Source of the DNA: Gemmatimonadota bacterium
GTDB lineage: Bacteria > Gemmatimonadota > Gemmatimonadetes > Gemmatimonadales > Gemmatimonadaceae
Reading direction: 5' to 3'
Assembly (NCBI GenBank): GCA_025359135.1
Contig: JANYHJ010000008.1
Location: 1 to 53,042 of the forward strand
Length of the DNA: 53,042 bases
Part shown: in pieces, positions 42,627 through 50,613 of the stretch
How positions within the stretch are numbered: position 1 is the first letter of the stretch
Layout: each line of letters opens with the position of its first letter
Program-made: the position numbers and the translations under genes
The notes under the pieces: generated by a model
Told to the model about the DNA's origin: nothing
What the model saw: only the letters and a program-made list of their open reading frames with translations
Databases searched by the model: none

Positions 42627-44000
42627 ATGCGCCGCCGCCAGTTCAGTCGCACCATGTTGGGCGCCCTGAGCGCCGTCGCCATTCCCGCGATGGGGAGCTC
42701 GACCGAAGCGGTCTCGAACGCTCGAGGCCGGCGTCGCGCCGCGCCCACATCCGAGAGCGACGACGCCCTCCGCGTCGACGGCGCCCGCATCAACGCGCAG
42801 CTCGCCCAGTTGGCCGCGTTCGGCAAGAACCCCGAGGGCGGCGTGAGCCGCACGGCCTACAGCGACGCCGATCTCGCCGGCCGAACGTGGCTGCAGGGCG
42901 TCTTCCGCGACGCCGGGCTCACGCCACGCATCGATGCCGCAGGCAACATCATCGCACGCGTCGAGGGCAGCGAGGCATCACTCAAGCCGATCCTCATCGG
43001 TTCGCACATCGATTCGGTGCCGGGCGGCGGCAACTTCGACGGCGACGTCGGCACACTCGCCGCCATCGAGGTGGCGCGCACACTGCTCGCGGCCAAGCGC
43101 GCGCTCCGCCATCCGCTCGAGGTCGTCTGCTGGCAGAATGAGGAGGGCGGACTCGTGGGCAGTCGCATCATGAGCGGCGAGTTTGCCGCCAGTGAGCTCG
43201 AGTCGCGCGCCAACTCCGGGAAGACGCTCCGCGAAGGCATCACCTTCATCGGCGGCGACGTTGCGCTCCTCGCCGAGGTGAAGCGGGAAGCGGGCAGCCT
43301 CGCCGCCTACGTCGAGCTGCACATCGAGCAGGGCGGCACCCTCGACGCCAAGAAGCTCGACATCGGCGTCGTCGAGGGGATCGTCGGCCACTACGAGTGG
43401 GCCGCCGAAGTGAAGGGCATGCAGAACCATGCCGGCACCACCGCCATGAACAGCCGCCACGACGCGTTGCTCGCGGCGTCCAAGTTCGTCCAGATGGTCA
43501 ATCGCGTGGCCTTGGGGCTGCCCGGCCGCCAGGTGGCCACGGTCGGTCGCATCCAGGCGTTCCCCGGCGCCGCCAACGTCATTCCCGGCCGCGTCACGAT
43601 GTCGATCGATATCCGCGACCTGAGCGCCGCCGTCGTGCGCACGATCATCGAACGCATCGAGAAAGAGGCCAAGGTCATCGGCGACGCGTCCGGCACCACC
43701 TTCACGATCACGCCGGTCAATCACCACCTGCCCTCGATGGCCGACCCGCGCATCCGCGAGATCGTGCGGCGCTCCGCGCAATCGCTCGGCCTCTCCACCC
43801 TCACCCTGCCGAGCGGGGCGGGGCACGACGCGCAATCGGCATCGATGCTCGGTCCCATGGGCATGATCTTCATCCCGAGCGTGGGCGGCATCAGCCACGC
43901 GCCGCAGGAATTCTCGAAGCCCGCCGACATCACCAACGGCGGCAACGTGCTGTTGCGCACGGTGCTGGCGCTCGACGACTGGGGGGCGGCGGGACGCTGA
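42627..44000 (+). CDS. Zn-dependent M20-family amidase/carbamoylase with Tat-like signal
   Basis: It has 457 residues. Metallopeptidase M20-type hydantoinase/carbamoylase family, which cleaves N-carbamoyl amino acids, ureidoglycolate or allantoate. Metal-site blocks: 'IGSHIDSVPGGGNFDGDVGTL' (His, Asp), 'WQNEEGG' (Glu), 'VELHIEQGGTLD' (His) and 'SGAGHDAQ' (His). The N-terminus 'MRRRQFSRTMLGALSAVAI' followed by 'PAMG' resembles a twin-arginine signal, suggesting periplasmic export, which is unusual because most family members are cytosolic. ATG 42627 fits the signal; GTG 42582 is in frame. Substrate unknown; a link to the neighbouring aromatic operon is not supported. Confidence 0.9.
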   Translation: MRRRQFSRTMLGALSAVAIPAMGSSTEAVSNARGRRRAAPTSESDDALRVDGARINAQLAQLAAFGKNPEGGVSRTAYSDADLAGRTWLQGVFRDAGLTPRIDAAGNIIARVEGSEASLKPILIGSHIDSVPGGGNFDGDVGTLAAIEVARTLLAAKRALRHPLEVVCWQNEEGGLVGSRIMSGEFAASELESRANSGKTLREGITFIGGDVALLAEVKREAGSLAAYVELHIEQGGTLDAKKLDIGVVEGIVGHYEWAAEVKGMQNHAGTTAMNSRHDALLAASKFVQMVNRVALGLPGRQVATVGRIQAFPGAANVIPGRVTMSIDIRDLSAAVVRTIIERIEKEAKVIGDASGTTFTITPVNHHLPSMADPRIREIVRRSAQSLGLSTLTLPSGAGHDAQSASMLGPMGMIFIPSVGGISHAPQEFSKPADITNGGNVLLRTVLALDDWGAAGR

Positions 44001-44009
44001 GGCCGGGTG

Positions 44010-44038
44010 TTGACATAGGGTAAGGGGGTATGTAGACT
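44010..44038 (+). promoter_or_regulatory. Promoter of the copper efflux operon
   Basis: TTGACA (44010-44015), a perfect -35, 17-base spacer, TAGACT (44033-44038) matching the -10 at four of six. Transcription should start near 44045, giving a leader of about 70 bases before copA. This is the clearest promoter in the window. Confidence 0.75.
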
Positions 44039-44055
44039 TATACCCCTGGAGGGTA
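44016..44055. promoter_or_regulatory. Candidate CsoR operator (GGGTA/TACCC inverted repeats)
   Basis: GGGGTAT (44025-44031) and ATACCCC (44040-44046) form an inverted repeat with an 8-base gap centred on the -10 box. TACCC (44041-44045) and GGGTA (44051-44055) form a second one with a 5-base gap over the predicted start. A further GGGTA half-site is at 44018-44022. Known CsoR operators have G-tract/TACCC half-sites of this kind. csoR is encoded two genes downstream, so copper-relieved autorepression is likely. Confidence 0.7.
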
Positions 44056-44114
44056 CTGTCCTCCACTCCTGATCGAGCCGCGTCGCACGACGCGACCGAA
44101 CGACACCACCCGCC

Positions 44115-46544
44115 ATGCCGCGCGCCCTCACCGTCCTTCCGTCCGATTCCGCGCCGCCGCCCCAGCCCGCGCGCCCCGCCGCGCCCGGCGCCGTCACTCT
44201 GCGCATTCCGGTGAGCGGCATGACCTGCGCGGCCTGTCAGGCGCGCGTGCAGCGCACGTTGCAGAAGCAGGCCGGCGTCAGCGACGCCTCCGTCAACCTC
44301 ATGATGAAGACGGCCACGGTCATCTTCGACCCGCGGGCCGTCACGCCGGAGCACCTTGTGTCCGCCATTCGCGAGTCGGGCTACGGCGCCGAATTCGCGG
44401 ATCCGGCGCAGACCGCGTTCGAGGAGCAGGAAGCGCGTGACCACGCCACGGCCGAGGAGTTCAGCGACCTCAAGCGCAAGGCGATCATGAGCGGCATCGC
44501 CGGTATTCTCGCGATGGTCGTCTCGATGCCGCTCATGCACCAGCTCGCGGCCATGAACCACGGACACGCTGGCGTGGATCCCCTCATGCGCTGGTCGAGC
44601 TCGGCGCTCGATCCCGCGTTCCGCGCCATCGTGCCGTGGGCCTACGCGCTCCCGGCCGCCGCCCTCGCCTGGACGCTGCTCGTCATCACGCTTGGCGTCA
44701 TGCTCTGGGCGGGCCGCCAGTTCTACATCCGCGCGTGGGCCGGTCTTCGGCACCGCACCGCGGACATGAACACGCTGATCGCCATCGGCACTGGCGCGGC
44801 GTTCGTGTACTCCGTCATCGCGACGGTCGCACCATCGCTCTTCACCGACAACGGCCTCACCCCCGACGTCTACTACGAGGCGGTCATCATCATCACCGCC
44901 CTCATCCTCACCGGCAACGCCTTCGAGGCGCGCGCCAAGCGCAACACCGCCTCGGCGTTGCGTGCGCTCGTGCAACTGCAGCCCCGGTCAGCGCGCGTCG
45001 TGCGCTTCGGTCAGGAAGTCGATGCGCCCATCGACACGGTGGAAGCGGGCGAGATCGTCCTCGTGCGACCGGGCGAACGCCTGCCCGTCGACGGCGAAGT
45101 CGTGAGCGGCGAGAGCGCCGTCGATGAGTCGATGCTCACCGGCGAGTCGATGCCCATCGCGAAGAAGGCCGGCGACCGAGTCATCGGTGGCACCATCAAC
45201 GGCACCGGTGCCTTCCGTTACCGCGCCACGACGCTCGGCGCCAACTCGGTGCTCGCGCAGATCGTGCGCCTCATGCGCGACGCGCAGGGCTCGCGTGCGC
45301 CGATCCAGGCACTCGCCGATCGGATCTCCGGCATCTTCGTGCCGGTGGTCATCGGTATCGCGCTTGCAACGTTCGCCGCCTGGTACCTCCTCGCCGAGAC
45401 CGCGCCCCTCATGCGCGCCTTCGCCGCGTCGGTCGCGGTGCTCATCATCGCGTGCCCCTGCGCCATGGGGCTCGCCGTACCGACCGCCGTCATGGTGGCC
45501 ACGGGCAAAGGCGCCGAGCTCGGCGTGCTCGTGAAGGGCGGGGAAGCGTTGCAGCGCGCCGGTGACGTGCAGGTGATCGTGCTCGACAAGACGGGTACCG
45601 TCACGGAAGGACGTCCGACAGTCACCGACATCGTGGTCGCGGCGGGTTCGCGCTACGCCCCGCCAGGCGGCTCCGACGCGTTGCTTGCGCTCGTCGCCGG
45701 ACTCGAAGTGGCGAGCGAACATCCCATCGCCGGCGCCATCGTGCGCGCGGCGCAGGATCGTGGCCTCGCGCTCGCCGTGCACGAGCGCTTCCAGTCGCAG
45801 ACGGGACGTGGCGCGACGGGCGTTGTCGGTGGCGTCGCCGTCGCCGTGGGCAACGCCGCCCTGATGGCCGAGTGGGCGATCGATGTCGCATCGCTCCAGC
45901 AGGACTCGGAACGCCTCGCCCGTGAGGGCAAAACCGCGAGCTTTGTCGCGGTCGACGGTGCGCTCGTTGGTGTCATCGCGGTCGCGGATCCGATCAAGCC
46001 TGCATCGCGCGACGCGATTGCGCGGATGCGCGCCCTCGGCCTCGAAGTCGTGATGCTCACGGGTGACAACGCCGTCACTGCCAACGCGATTGCCGCGCAA
46101 GCCGGCGTTGCGCGCGTCGTCGCCGGCGTCCTGCCCGAGGGCAAGGTGGCCGAGATCAAGCGGCTGCAGGCCGAGGGGAGGGTGGTGGCGATGGTCGGCG
46201 ACGGCATCAACGATGCGCCCGCGCTCGCACAGGCGGACGTCGGCATGGCGCTGGGTTCTGGTACCGACGTCGCCATCGAGTCGGGAGACATCGTGCTGAT
46301 GCGCGGCGACTTGCATGGCGCCGTCCACGCCATCGAGCTCTCGCGCCGCACGATGCGCACGATGCGGCAGAATCTCTTCTGGGCGTTCGCGTACAACGTG
46401 GTCGGCATTCCCGTCGCGGCCGGCGCGCTCTACCCGGCCTTCGGCTTGCTGTTGAGTCCCATCCTCGCCAGTGCGGCGATGGCGTTCAGCTCGGTGTCGG
46501 TCGTCGGCAACTCGCTGCGACTGCGCCGCGCGCGCTTCGCTTGA
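44115..46544 (+). CDS. copA: Copper-exporting P1B-type ATPase
   Basis: Inner-membrane Cu(I) efflux pump. It has 809 residues. An N-terminal heavy-metal-binding domain carries '[11 protein letters not shown]' (Cys38, Cys41). TM6 has the CPC motif '[12 protein letters not shown]' (Cys447-Pro-Cys449), phosphorylation site '[12 protein letters not shown]' (Asp491), '[10 protein letters not shown]' and '[16 protein letters not shown]'. The last two TM segments carry the Cu(I)-specific residues in '[17 protein letters not shown]' and '[16 protein letters not shown]'. Only one metal-binding domain is present. The loop before TM1 contains '[12 protein letters not shown]'. It lies behind the copper promoter and is followed by csoR after 28 bases. 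Confidence 0.96.
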   Translation: MPRALTVLPSDSAPPPQPARPAAPGAVTLRIPVSGMTCAACQARVQRTLQKQAGVSDASVNLMMKTATVIFDPRAVTPEHLVSAIRESGYGAEFADPAQTAFEEQEARDHATAEEFSDLKRKAIMSGIAGILAMVVSMPLMHQLAAMNHGHAGVDPLMRWSSSALDPAFRAIVPWAYALPAAALAWTLLVITLGVMLWAGRQFYIRAWAGLRHRTADMNTLIAIGTGAAFVYSVIATVAPSLFTDNGLTPDVYYEAVIIITALILTGNAFEARAKRNTASALRALVQLQPRSARVVRFGQEVDAPIDTVEAGEIVLVRPGERLPVDGEVVSGESAVDESMLTGESMPIAKKAGDRVIGGTINGTGAFRYRATTLGANSVLAQIVRLMRDAQGSRAPIQALADRISGIFVPVVIGIALATFAAWYLLAETAPLMRAFAASVAVLIIACPCAMGLAVPTAVMVATGKGAELGVLVKGGEALQRAGDVQVIVLDKTGTVTEGRPTVTDIVVAAGSRYAPPGGSDALLALVAGLEVASEHPIAGAIVRAAQDRGLALAVHERFQSQTGRGATGVVGGVAVAVGNAALMAEWAIDVASLQQDSERLAREGKTASFVAVDGALVGVIAVADPIKPASRDAIARMRALGLEVVMLTGDNAVTANAIAAQAGVARVVAGVLPEGKVAEIKRLQAEGRVVAMVGDGINDAPALAQADVGMALGSGTDVAIESGDIVLMRGDLHGAVHAIELSRRTMRTMRQNLFWAFAYNVVGIPVAAGALYPAFGLLLSPILASAAMAFSSVSVVGNSLRLRRARFA

Positions 46545-46572
46545 CCGTCCCGATCCTCAAGGAGTCACCGGC

Positions 46573-46992
46573 ATGTCATCCAGGCTCACCCGCACCGCAC
46601 GTCGGGCGCAAACGTCGAAACTCGCCGGGCCGAACCTCGCCGCGTCCACGGCAGAAGCGCCGAGCGCCATCTGCGGCTGCGGCGCGCACGACACCGACGA
46701 TGCTCGCAAGGCCGTTGGCGTCGACGCAGGCATAAAGGCGCGCAACCTCACGCGCCTTCGCCGCATCGAGGGACAGGTGCGCGGCCTGCAGAAGATGGTC
46801 GAGGATGACCGCTACTGCGCCGACATCATGACGCAGATCGCCTCGGTACACGAGGCGCTCCGCGCCGTGGGACGCGAACTGATGCGCAATCACCTCCGCC
46901 ACTGCGCGTCGGGCGCCATTCGCACGGGGGAGAGCCAGGCGGAGTCGATGTACGACGAGCTTGTCGACATGATGTACAAGCACAGTCGCTGA
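46573..46992 (+). CDS. csoR: Copper-sensing repressor CsoR with extended N-terminus
   Basis: Binds Cu(I) and releases the copper operon. It has 139 residues; CsoR is usually about 90-120. Core from residue 55: 'NLTRLRRIEGQVRGLQKMV', Cys82 in 'RYCADIMTQI', His107 and Cys111 in 'NHLRHCASGAI', the Cys-His-Cys copper triad of CsoR. The first 50 residues are an extra basic/Ala-rich arm ending in 'CGCGAHDTDD', with two more Cys and a His. ATG 46573 has AAGGAG 8 bases upstream, so the long form is probably real. Alternatives such as RcnR or FrmR are less likely given the triad and the copA neighbour. Confidence 0.93.
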   Translation: MSSRLTRTARRAQTSKLAGPNLAASTAEAPSAICGCGAHDTDDARKAVGVDAGIKARNLTRLRRIEGQVRGLQKMVEDDRYCADIMTQIASVHEALRAVGRELMRNHLRHCASGAIRTGESQAESMYDELVDMMYKHSR

Positions 46993-47010
46993 GGCCGTGG
47001 CAGCGGGGCC

Positions 47011-47056
47011 CGTTGGTCGTCCTTGAGGGCAGTACCTCGACCGGAATCGGCCAACG
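47011..47056 (+). other. Nested stem-loop downstream of csoR
   Basis: CGTTGGTCG (47011-47019) pairs with CGGCCAACG (47048-47056), 9 bp with one G-U pair. Inside the loop TTGAGG (47023-47028) pairs with CCTCGA (47035-47040). There is no U-run. It could end the copA-csoR transcript or be a structured 3' end; function unproven. Confidence 0.4.
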
Positions 47057-47080
47057 CAGGGCTCCAATCGCAATTGGGTC

Positions 47081-47110
47081 TTGAGCAGGACCACCTGGGC
47101 ACACTAAACT
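47081..47110 (+). promoter_or_regulatory. Candidate tRNA-Arg promoter
   Basis: TTGAGC (47081-47086), an 18-base spacer and TAAACT (47105-47110). The predicted start near 47117 is 13 bases before the mature tRNA 5' end. Confidence 0.45.
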
Positions 47111-47129
47111 CATTGCAACTCAATGACTT

Positions 47130-47203
47130 GCCCCCGTAGCTCAGGTGGATAGAGCAGCGGTTTCCTAAACCGTTGGCCGGGAGTTCGAGTCTCCCCGGGG
47201 GTA
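47130..47203 (+). tRNA. tRNA-Arg (anticodon CCU)
   Basis: A 74-base cloverleaf. Acceptor stem GCCCCCG (47130-47136) pairs with CGGGGGT (47196-47202), one G-U at the end. D stem GCTC/GAGC, anticodon stem GCGGT/ACCGT with loop TTCCTAA, so anticodon CCT, reading AGG. Variable loop of five, T stem GGGAG/CTCCC with TTCGAGT loop. Discriminator A at 47203. CCA is not encoded. The HNH gene starts 18 bases after its end. Confidence 0.95.
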
Positions 47204-47221
47204 TCGCACACCATCAACCGA

Positions 47222-47698
47222 ATGACCGCCAAGAAGAAATCATCAGGCCGCCCATCGCGCGGCCGCTCACGACGTCGCAAGCCGTCGCCATACGGCCCCG
47301 AGGTCGTCGAACACGCGACCTCGCATCCGACCTCGCGCAACGCCTATCAGGAAACGCGCGAATGGCTGCTCAAGCAGCATGGTCCCATCTGCGCGTACTG
47401 CGGCAAGCAGTTCCCGACGCGCACCATGACCTTGGATCACGTCACGCCGCGCCGCGGCCAGACCGCGTATGACCGGCGCGACAACCTCGTGCTCGCCTGC
47501 AAGACCTGCAACTCGGCCAAGGCCGACGCGCCGATCTTGAAGTTCCTGCTCGAGAAGCGCACGCGCGCCAAGAACCTCGCGCGCTTCGGCAAGCACCTGA
47601 GTCCGATGCTGGTGAAGATCGCGCGAGACCTCGCCGGACCAGGTCCGCTGACGGTCAATCCGTTCGAGAAGGGCGAGAAGTCGCCGTACGCCGACTGA
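47222..47698 (+). CDS. HNH endonuclease-domain protein
   Basis: It has 158 residues. A very basic N-terminal arm ('KKKSSGRPSRGRSRRRKPSP') precedes an HNH zinc-finger nuclease domain: 'CAYCGKQFPTRTMTLDHVTPR', then 'RRDNLVLACKTCNSAKAD' with the two CXXC pairs, the catalytic His in 'LDHV' and the Asn. Stand-alone HNH proteins of this size are common in chromosomes; a biological role is not established. No toxin partner, immunity gene or integrase is adjacent. It lies 18 bases after tRNA-Arg and may be read from the tRNA promoter. A hairpin follows its stop. Confidence 0.9.
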   Translation: MTAKKKSSGRPSRGRSRRRKPSPYGPEVVEHATSHPTSRNAYQETREWLLKQHGPICAYCGKQFPTRTMTLDHVTPRRGQTAYDRRDNLVLACKTCNSAKADAPILKFLLEKRTRAKNLARFGKHLSPMLVKIARDLAGPGPLTVNPFEKGEKSPYAD

Positions 47699-47702
47699 AC
47701 GA

Positions 47703-47730
47703 AAACGCGCGTCGGACTCGGCGCGCGTTT
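47703..47730. terminator. Bidirectional terminator between HNH gene and DEAD-box helicase gene
   Basis: AAACGCGCG (47703-47711) pairs perfectly with CGCGCGTTT (47722-47730), loop of 10. It lies between two convergent genes, 5 bases after the HNH stop and 11 bases from the helicase stop on the other strand. The A/T ends give short U-runs both ways. Confidence 0.65.
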
Positions 47731-47740
47731 CACGTGGCAA

Positions 47741-49228
47741 CTATCGGTACGGCGTTCCGCCACCGCTCGGGCCGCTCGACGGACGGCCGCTAGCCCCACC
47801 GCCGCTCGAGCCACCACGGCCGCCGCCGCTCGAACCGCCTCGCCCGCCACCGCTGGCTCCACCGCGACCACGACCGCCGCCGCGCCGCGGACCGCCACCA
47901 CCGCCGCTGCCGCCGCCAGTGCTCGGCCCGCCGCTCGTCCCACCGGGACGACCGCCGCCACCACCACCACCACCACCGCCACCGCCACCATGCTGCGCAC
48001 GCCGCGCCGCCTTGGCCGCCGCATTCGCCCGCGCCTTGGCCTTCTCCGCACGGATGGCCGCGATGCGCTCGGCGTGCGGCACCTCGAGCTTCTCCGCCGG
48101 CTTGGCCGTGTAGTCGAAGTCGGGCAGCGTTACGCGTGGCAGTCGCTTGCCGATCGCCTTCTCGATGTTGCGAAGGTCCGCTTCCTCTTCCGGCGACACG
48201 AAGGTGAACGCTTCGCCCGTGAGTTCCGCGCGCGCCGTACGGCCCACGCGATGGATGTAGTCCTCGGGCACCTCGGGCACGTCGAAGTTCACCACATGGC
48301 CCAGCGCCTCGACGTCGATGCCGCGTGCGGCGATGTCGGTGGCCACGAGCACGCGGTAGCTGCCGTCCTTGAAGCCGGCGAGCGCTTGCGTGCGCTGCGC
48401 CTGTGACCGGTTGCCGTGAATCCGCTCAGCGGCGATGCCCGCCTTCACCAGCTGCGCCTGCAGGCGGTTCGCGCGGTGCTTCGTGCGCGTGAAGACGAGC
48501 GCTTCCTTCATGTCGCCCGACTGCAGCAGCCGGAGGAAGAGTTGCGTCTTGAGCTCCTGCGCCACGGGGTAGAGCGCCTGCGTGATCCCCTTGGCCGGCG
48601 CGGCGGTGCGCTCGAGGTTGATCTGCGCGGGGTTGTGCAGCAGCTCGCGCGAGAGCACCGCGATCGGGCCCGGCATCGTCGCGGAGAAGAACAGCGTCTG
48701 TCGCTTGGCCGGGATGTGGCGCAGCACCCGCTTGATGTCGGGCATGAACCCCATGTCGAGCATGCGATCCGCCTCGTCGAACACCAGGAACTCGAGCTTG
48801 TCGAGCTTCGCGTACGGTTGCTTGAAGTGATCGAGCAGCCGCCCCGGCGTCGCGATCATGACATCGACCCCCGTGCGGAACGCATGCTCTTGCGGTCCCA
48901 TGCCGACACCGCCGAACACCGCGGCCCCCGTGAGCGGCGTGTGGACCGCGAAGTCGTTCATGCTCTCGAGGATCTGCGCCGCGAGTTCACGCGTCGGCGT
49001 CAGCACCAACGCGCGCGTCACGCCGCGCGGCTTGTCGAGCAGCTTGTGCAGGATCGGCAGGATGAACGCGGCCGTCTTGCCGCTGCCCGTCTGGGCGCAC
49101 GCCAGCACATCGCGGCCCTCGAGGGCCGGCGGAATGGAATCCGCCTGGATGGGCGTGGGGCGGGTGAAGCCCAGATCCTTGAGCCCTTGCTGGAGGCTCG
49201 GGTGCAGCTTGAGTGACGCAAATGACAC
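47741..49228 (-). CDS. DEAD-box RNA helicase (RhlE-like) with long glycine/arginine tail
   Basis: Unwinds RNA, probably in ribosome assembly or cold adaptation. It has 495 residues from GTG 49228, preceded by AAGGG; the core begins 'FASLKLHPSLQQGLKDLGF' (Q motif). Motifs: I 'AQTGSGKTAA', Ia 'TPTRELA', II 'VFDEADRMLD', III 'FSATM', V 'ATDIAARGID', VI 'HRVGRTAR'. From about residue 405 the tail is disordered: a basic Ala/Arg segment, 13 consecutive glycines, then repeated RGG/SGGG units ending in 'GGGTPYR'. Such RGG tails bind RNA without sequence preference. It is single-gene and convergent with the HNH gene. Confidence 0.95.
   Translation of the reverse strand: MSFASLKLHPSLQQGLKDLGFTRPTPIQADSIPPALEGRDVLACAQTGSGKTAAFILPILHKLLDKPRGVTRALVLTPTRELAAQILESMNDFAVHTPLTGAAVFGGVGMGPQEHAFRTGVDVMIATPGRLLDHFKQPYAKLDKLEFLVFDEADRMLDMGFMPDIKRVLRHIPAKRQTLFFSATMPGPIAVLSRELLHNPAQINLERTAAPAKGITQALYPVAQELKTQLFLRLLQSGDMKEALVFTRTKHRANRLQAQLVKAGIAAERIHGNRSQAQRTQALAGFKDGSYRVLVATDIAARGIDVEALGHVVNFDVPEVPEDYIHRVGRTARAELTGEAFTFVSPEEEADLRNIEKAIGKRLPRVTLPDFDYTAKPAEKLEVPHAERIAAIRAEKAKARANAAAKAARRAQHGGGGGGGGGGGGGRPGGTSGGPSTGGGSGGGGGPRRGGGRGRGGASGGGRGGSSGGGRGGSSGGGASGRPSSGPSGGGTPYR
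47951..47989 (-). repeat. Triplet repeat coding 13 glycines in the helicase tail
   Basis: Thirteen glycine codons in a row (GGT/GGC), seen on the plus strand as ACC/GCC triplets, including six identical ACC triplets at 47960-47977. In-frame triplet slippage here would change tail length. Confidence 0.9.
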
Positions 49229-49332
49229 GCGATCGATCCCTTGTATGAGTGTCTGCAATCTCGCCGATTGCGGGCGTGTCCGGCACTGCGAACATCCTCG
49301 CGGAAAGGCGGTCCACCGCTCATCGTTCCCCG

Positions 49333-50613
49333 ATGCCTGACCCGACCTCGCGCCGCTACACCGCACCGTTCCTCTTTGGCGTCATCGAGCTGCCCTTCAG
49401 CGCCGCCGTCGGCATGCTGCAGATGGCGGTGCCGTTCTGGCTCGCACGACAGGGCCTCTCGATCGCCGAGATCGGCGCGGTGTCCGCCGTCGGCTTCATG
49501 CCCCATGCGTGGAAGTTCGCGTGGATGCCGCTGCTCGACACCGGCATGCGGCGCCGCACCTGGTTCTTCATCGCCACCAGCATCGTCGCCGTCTTTCTGG
49601 GCGCCGTCGTGCTCTTTCCCGATCCTGCGCACCACCTGCGCACCTACACGCTGCTCATCGTCGGCGCGCAGGTCGGCGCCGCCACCACGTCGTCGGCCGT
49701 CGATGCGCTCATGGCCCTCACCGCCGACCCGGCGCAGCGCGGGCGCGCCGCCGGCTTCAAGATGGCCGGCAACGTGGGCGGCATCAGCGTGCTCGGCGCG
49801 CTCCTCATCTGGCTCAACGAGTGGGCGACGCCGACCACCGTTGGCCTCGTCATCGTTGCCATCACGATTGCCACCGCGGCGTGCGGCCTCTTCCTCGGCG
49901 ACGAGCCGGTCATCGAGTCATCGGCACCCGGTACGCATCCGCTTAGCGCGGCCGTGGCGCGCGTACAGGGCATCTTCGTCGATCTCTGGTCCACCGTGAA
50001 GAGCCGCGCCGGGTGGACCGGCATCGTGATGTGTGCCGCGCCCGTGGGAGCGGGAGCACTCGTCAACCTGCTCACCGGCATCGCGCACGACTATCAAGCG
50101 GACGCGCACTTGGTCGAACTGGTGGACGGACCCGTGGGCGGCATCCTCGCGGCGACGGGCGCGATCATCGGCGGATTCCTGATCAATCGCATGAACCGTC
50201 GCGTCGCATACTGCGTCTTTGCCGGTGCCACCGCGTGCTGCGCGCTCGCGATGGCCGCGTCGTCCATGTCGCCGACCACGTACGCCGCAGGCTCGCTGTC
50301 CTACCGGTTCTTCAACGGCATCACCATGGCGGCATTCGCGGGCATGATCCTCGAGATGGTCGCGCATGGGCGCGCGGTGGCCACCACCTTCACGCTCTTC
50401 GTGGCCGTGTCTAATCAGGCGATCAGCGTGGTCACCTGGCTCGACGGCCTGGGCAGCAAGTTCAACGACATGGGCGCGCGTGGGACCGTCCTCACCGACG
50501 CGGTGCTGACGTTCGCGGGCATCGCTGTCGTCGCCCTCATGATGCTCTTCCTCAGGGGACGACCGGCTGCGGCTGCCCCCCCGCACGCGCCGAGCGCAGC
50601 AGCGCCTCGATGA
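49333..50613 (+). CDS. Major facilitator superfamily transporter (AmpG/RhtX-like)
   Basis: It has 426 residues and about 12 TM segments. ATG 49333 is chosen since it lies just before the first TM ('MPDPTSRRYTAPFLFGVIEL'); an earlier in-frame ATG at 49249 would add 28 polar residues. 'FMPHAWKFAWMPLLDTG' and 'DALMALTADPAQRGRAAGFKMAGNVGG' resemble AmpG and siderophore-type RhtX/FptX transporters. Substrate unknown; muropeptide or small-molecule import are possibilities. It is transcribed away from the helicase gene, and its last 62 bases overlap the end of the opposing Gfo/Idh gene. Confidence 0.88.
   Translation: MPDPTSRRYTAPFLFGVIELPFSAAVGMLQMAVPFWLARQGLSIAEIGAVSAVGFMPHAWKFAWMPLLDTGMRRRTWFFIATSIVAVFLGAVVLFPDPAHHLRTYTLLIVGAQVGAATTSSAVDALMALTADPAQRGRAAGFKMAGNVGGISVLGALLIWLNEWATPTTVGLVIVAITIATAACGLFLGDEPVIESSAPGTHPLSAAVARVQGIFVDLWSTVKSRAGWTGIVMCAAPVGAGALVNLLTGIAHDYQADAHLVELVDGPVGGILAATGAIIGGFLINRMNRRVAYCVFAGATACCALAMAASSMSPTTYAAGSLSYRFFNGITMAAFAGMILEMVAHGRAVATTFTLFVAVSNQAISVVTWLDGLGSKFNDMGARGTVLTDAVLTFAGIAVVALMMLFLRGRPAAAAPPHAPSAAAPR

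Noticed and set aside
42479-42853. N-terminal extension of the monooxygenase open frame by 125 residues.
   Set aside because: It runs through the promoter region and into the divergent amidase gene; the FAD motif starts exactly after GTG 42478.
46993-47129. Possible riboswitch or small RNA downstream of csoR.
   Set aside because: Only simple nested stems are visible, with no known riboswitch core; it is listed only as a stem-loop.
47130-47250. Possible genomic island at tRNA-Arg.
   Set aside because: There is no integrase, transposase or repeated tRNA 3' end nearby, and composition does not change.
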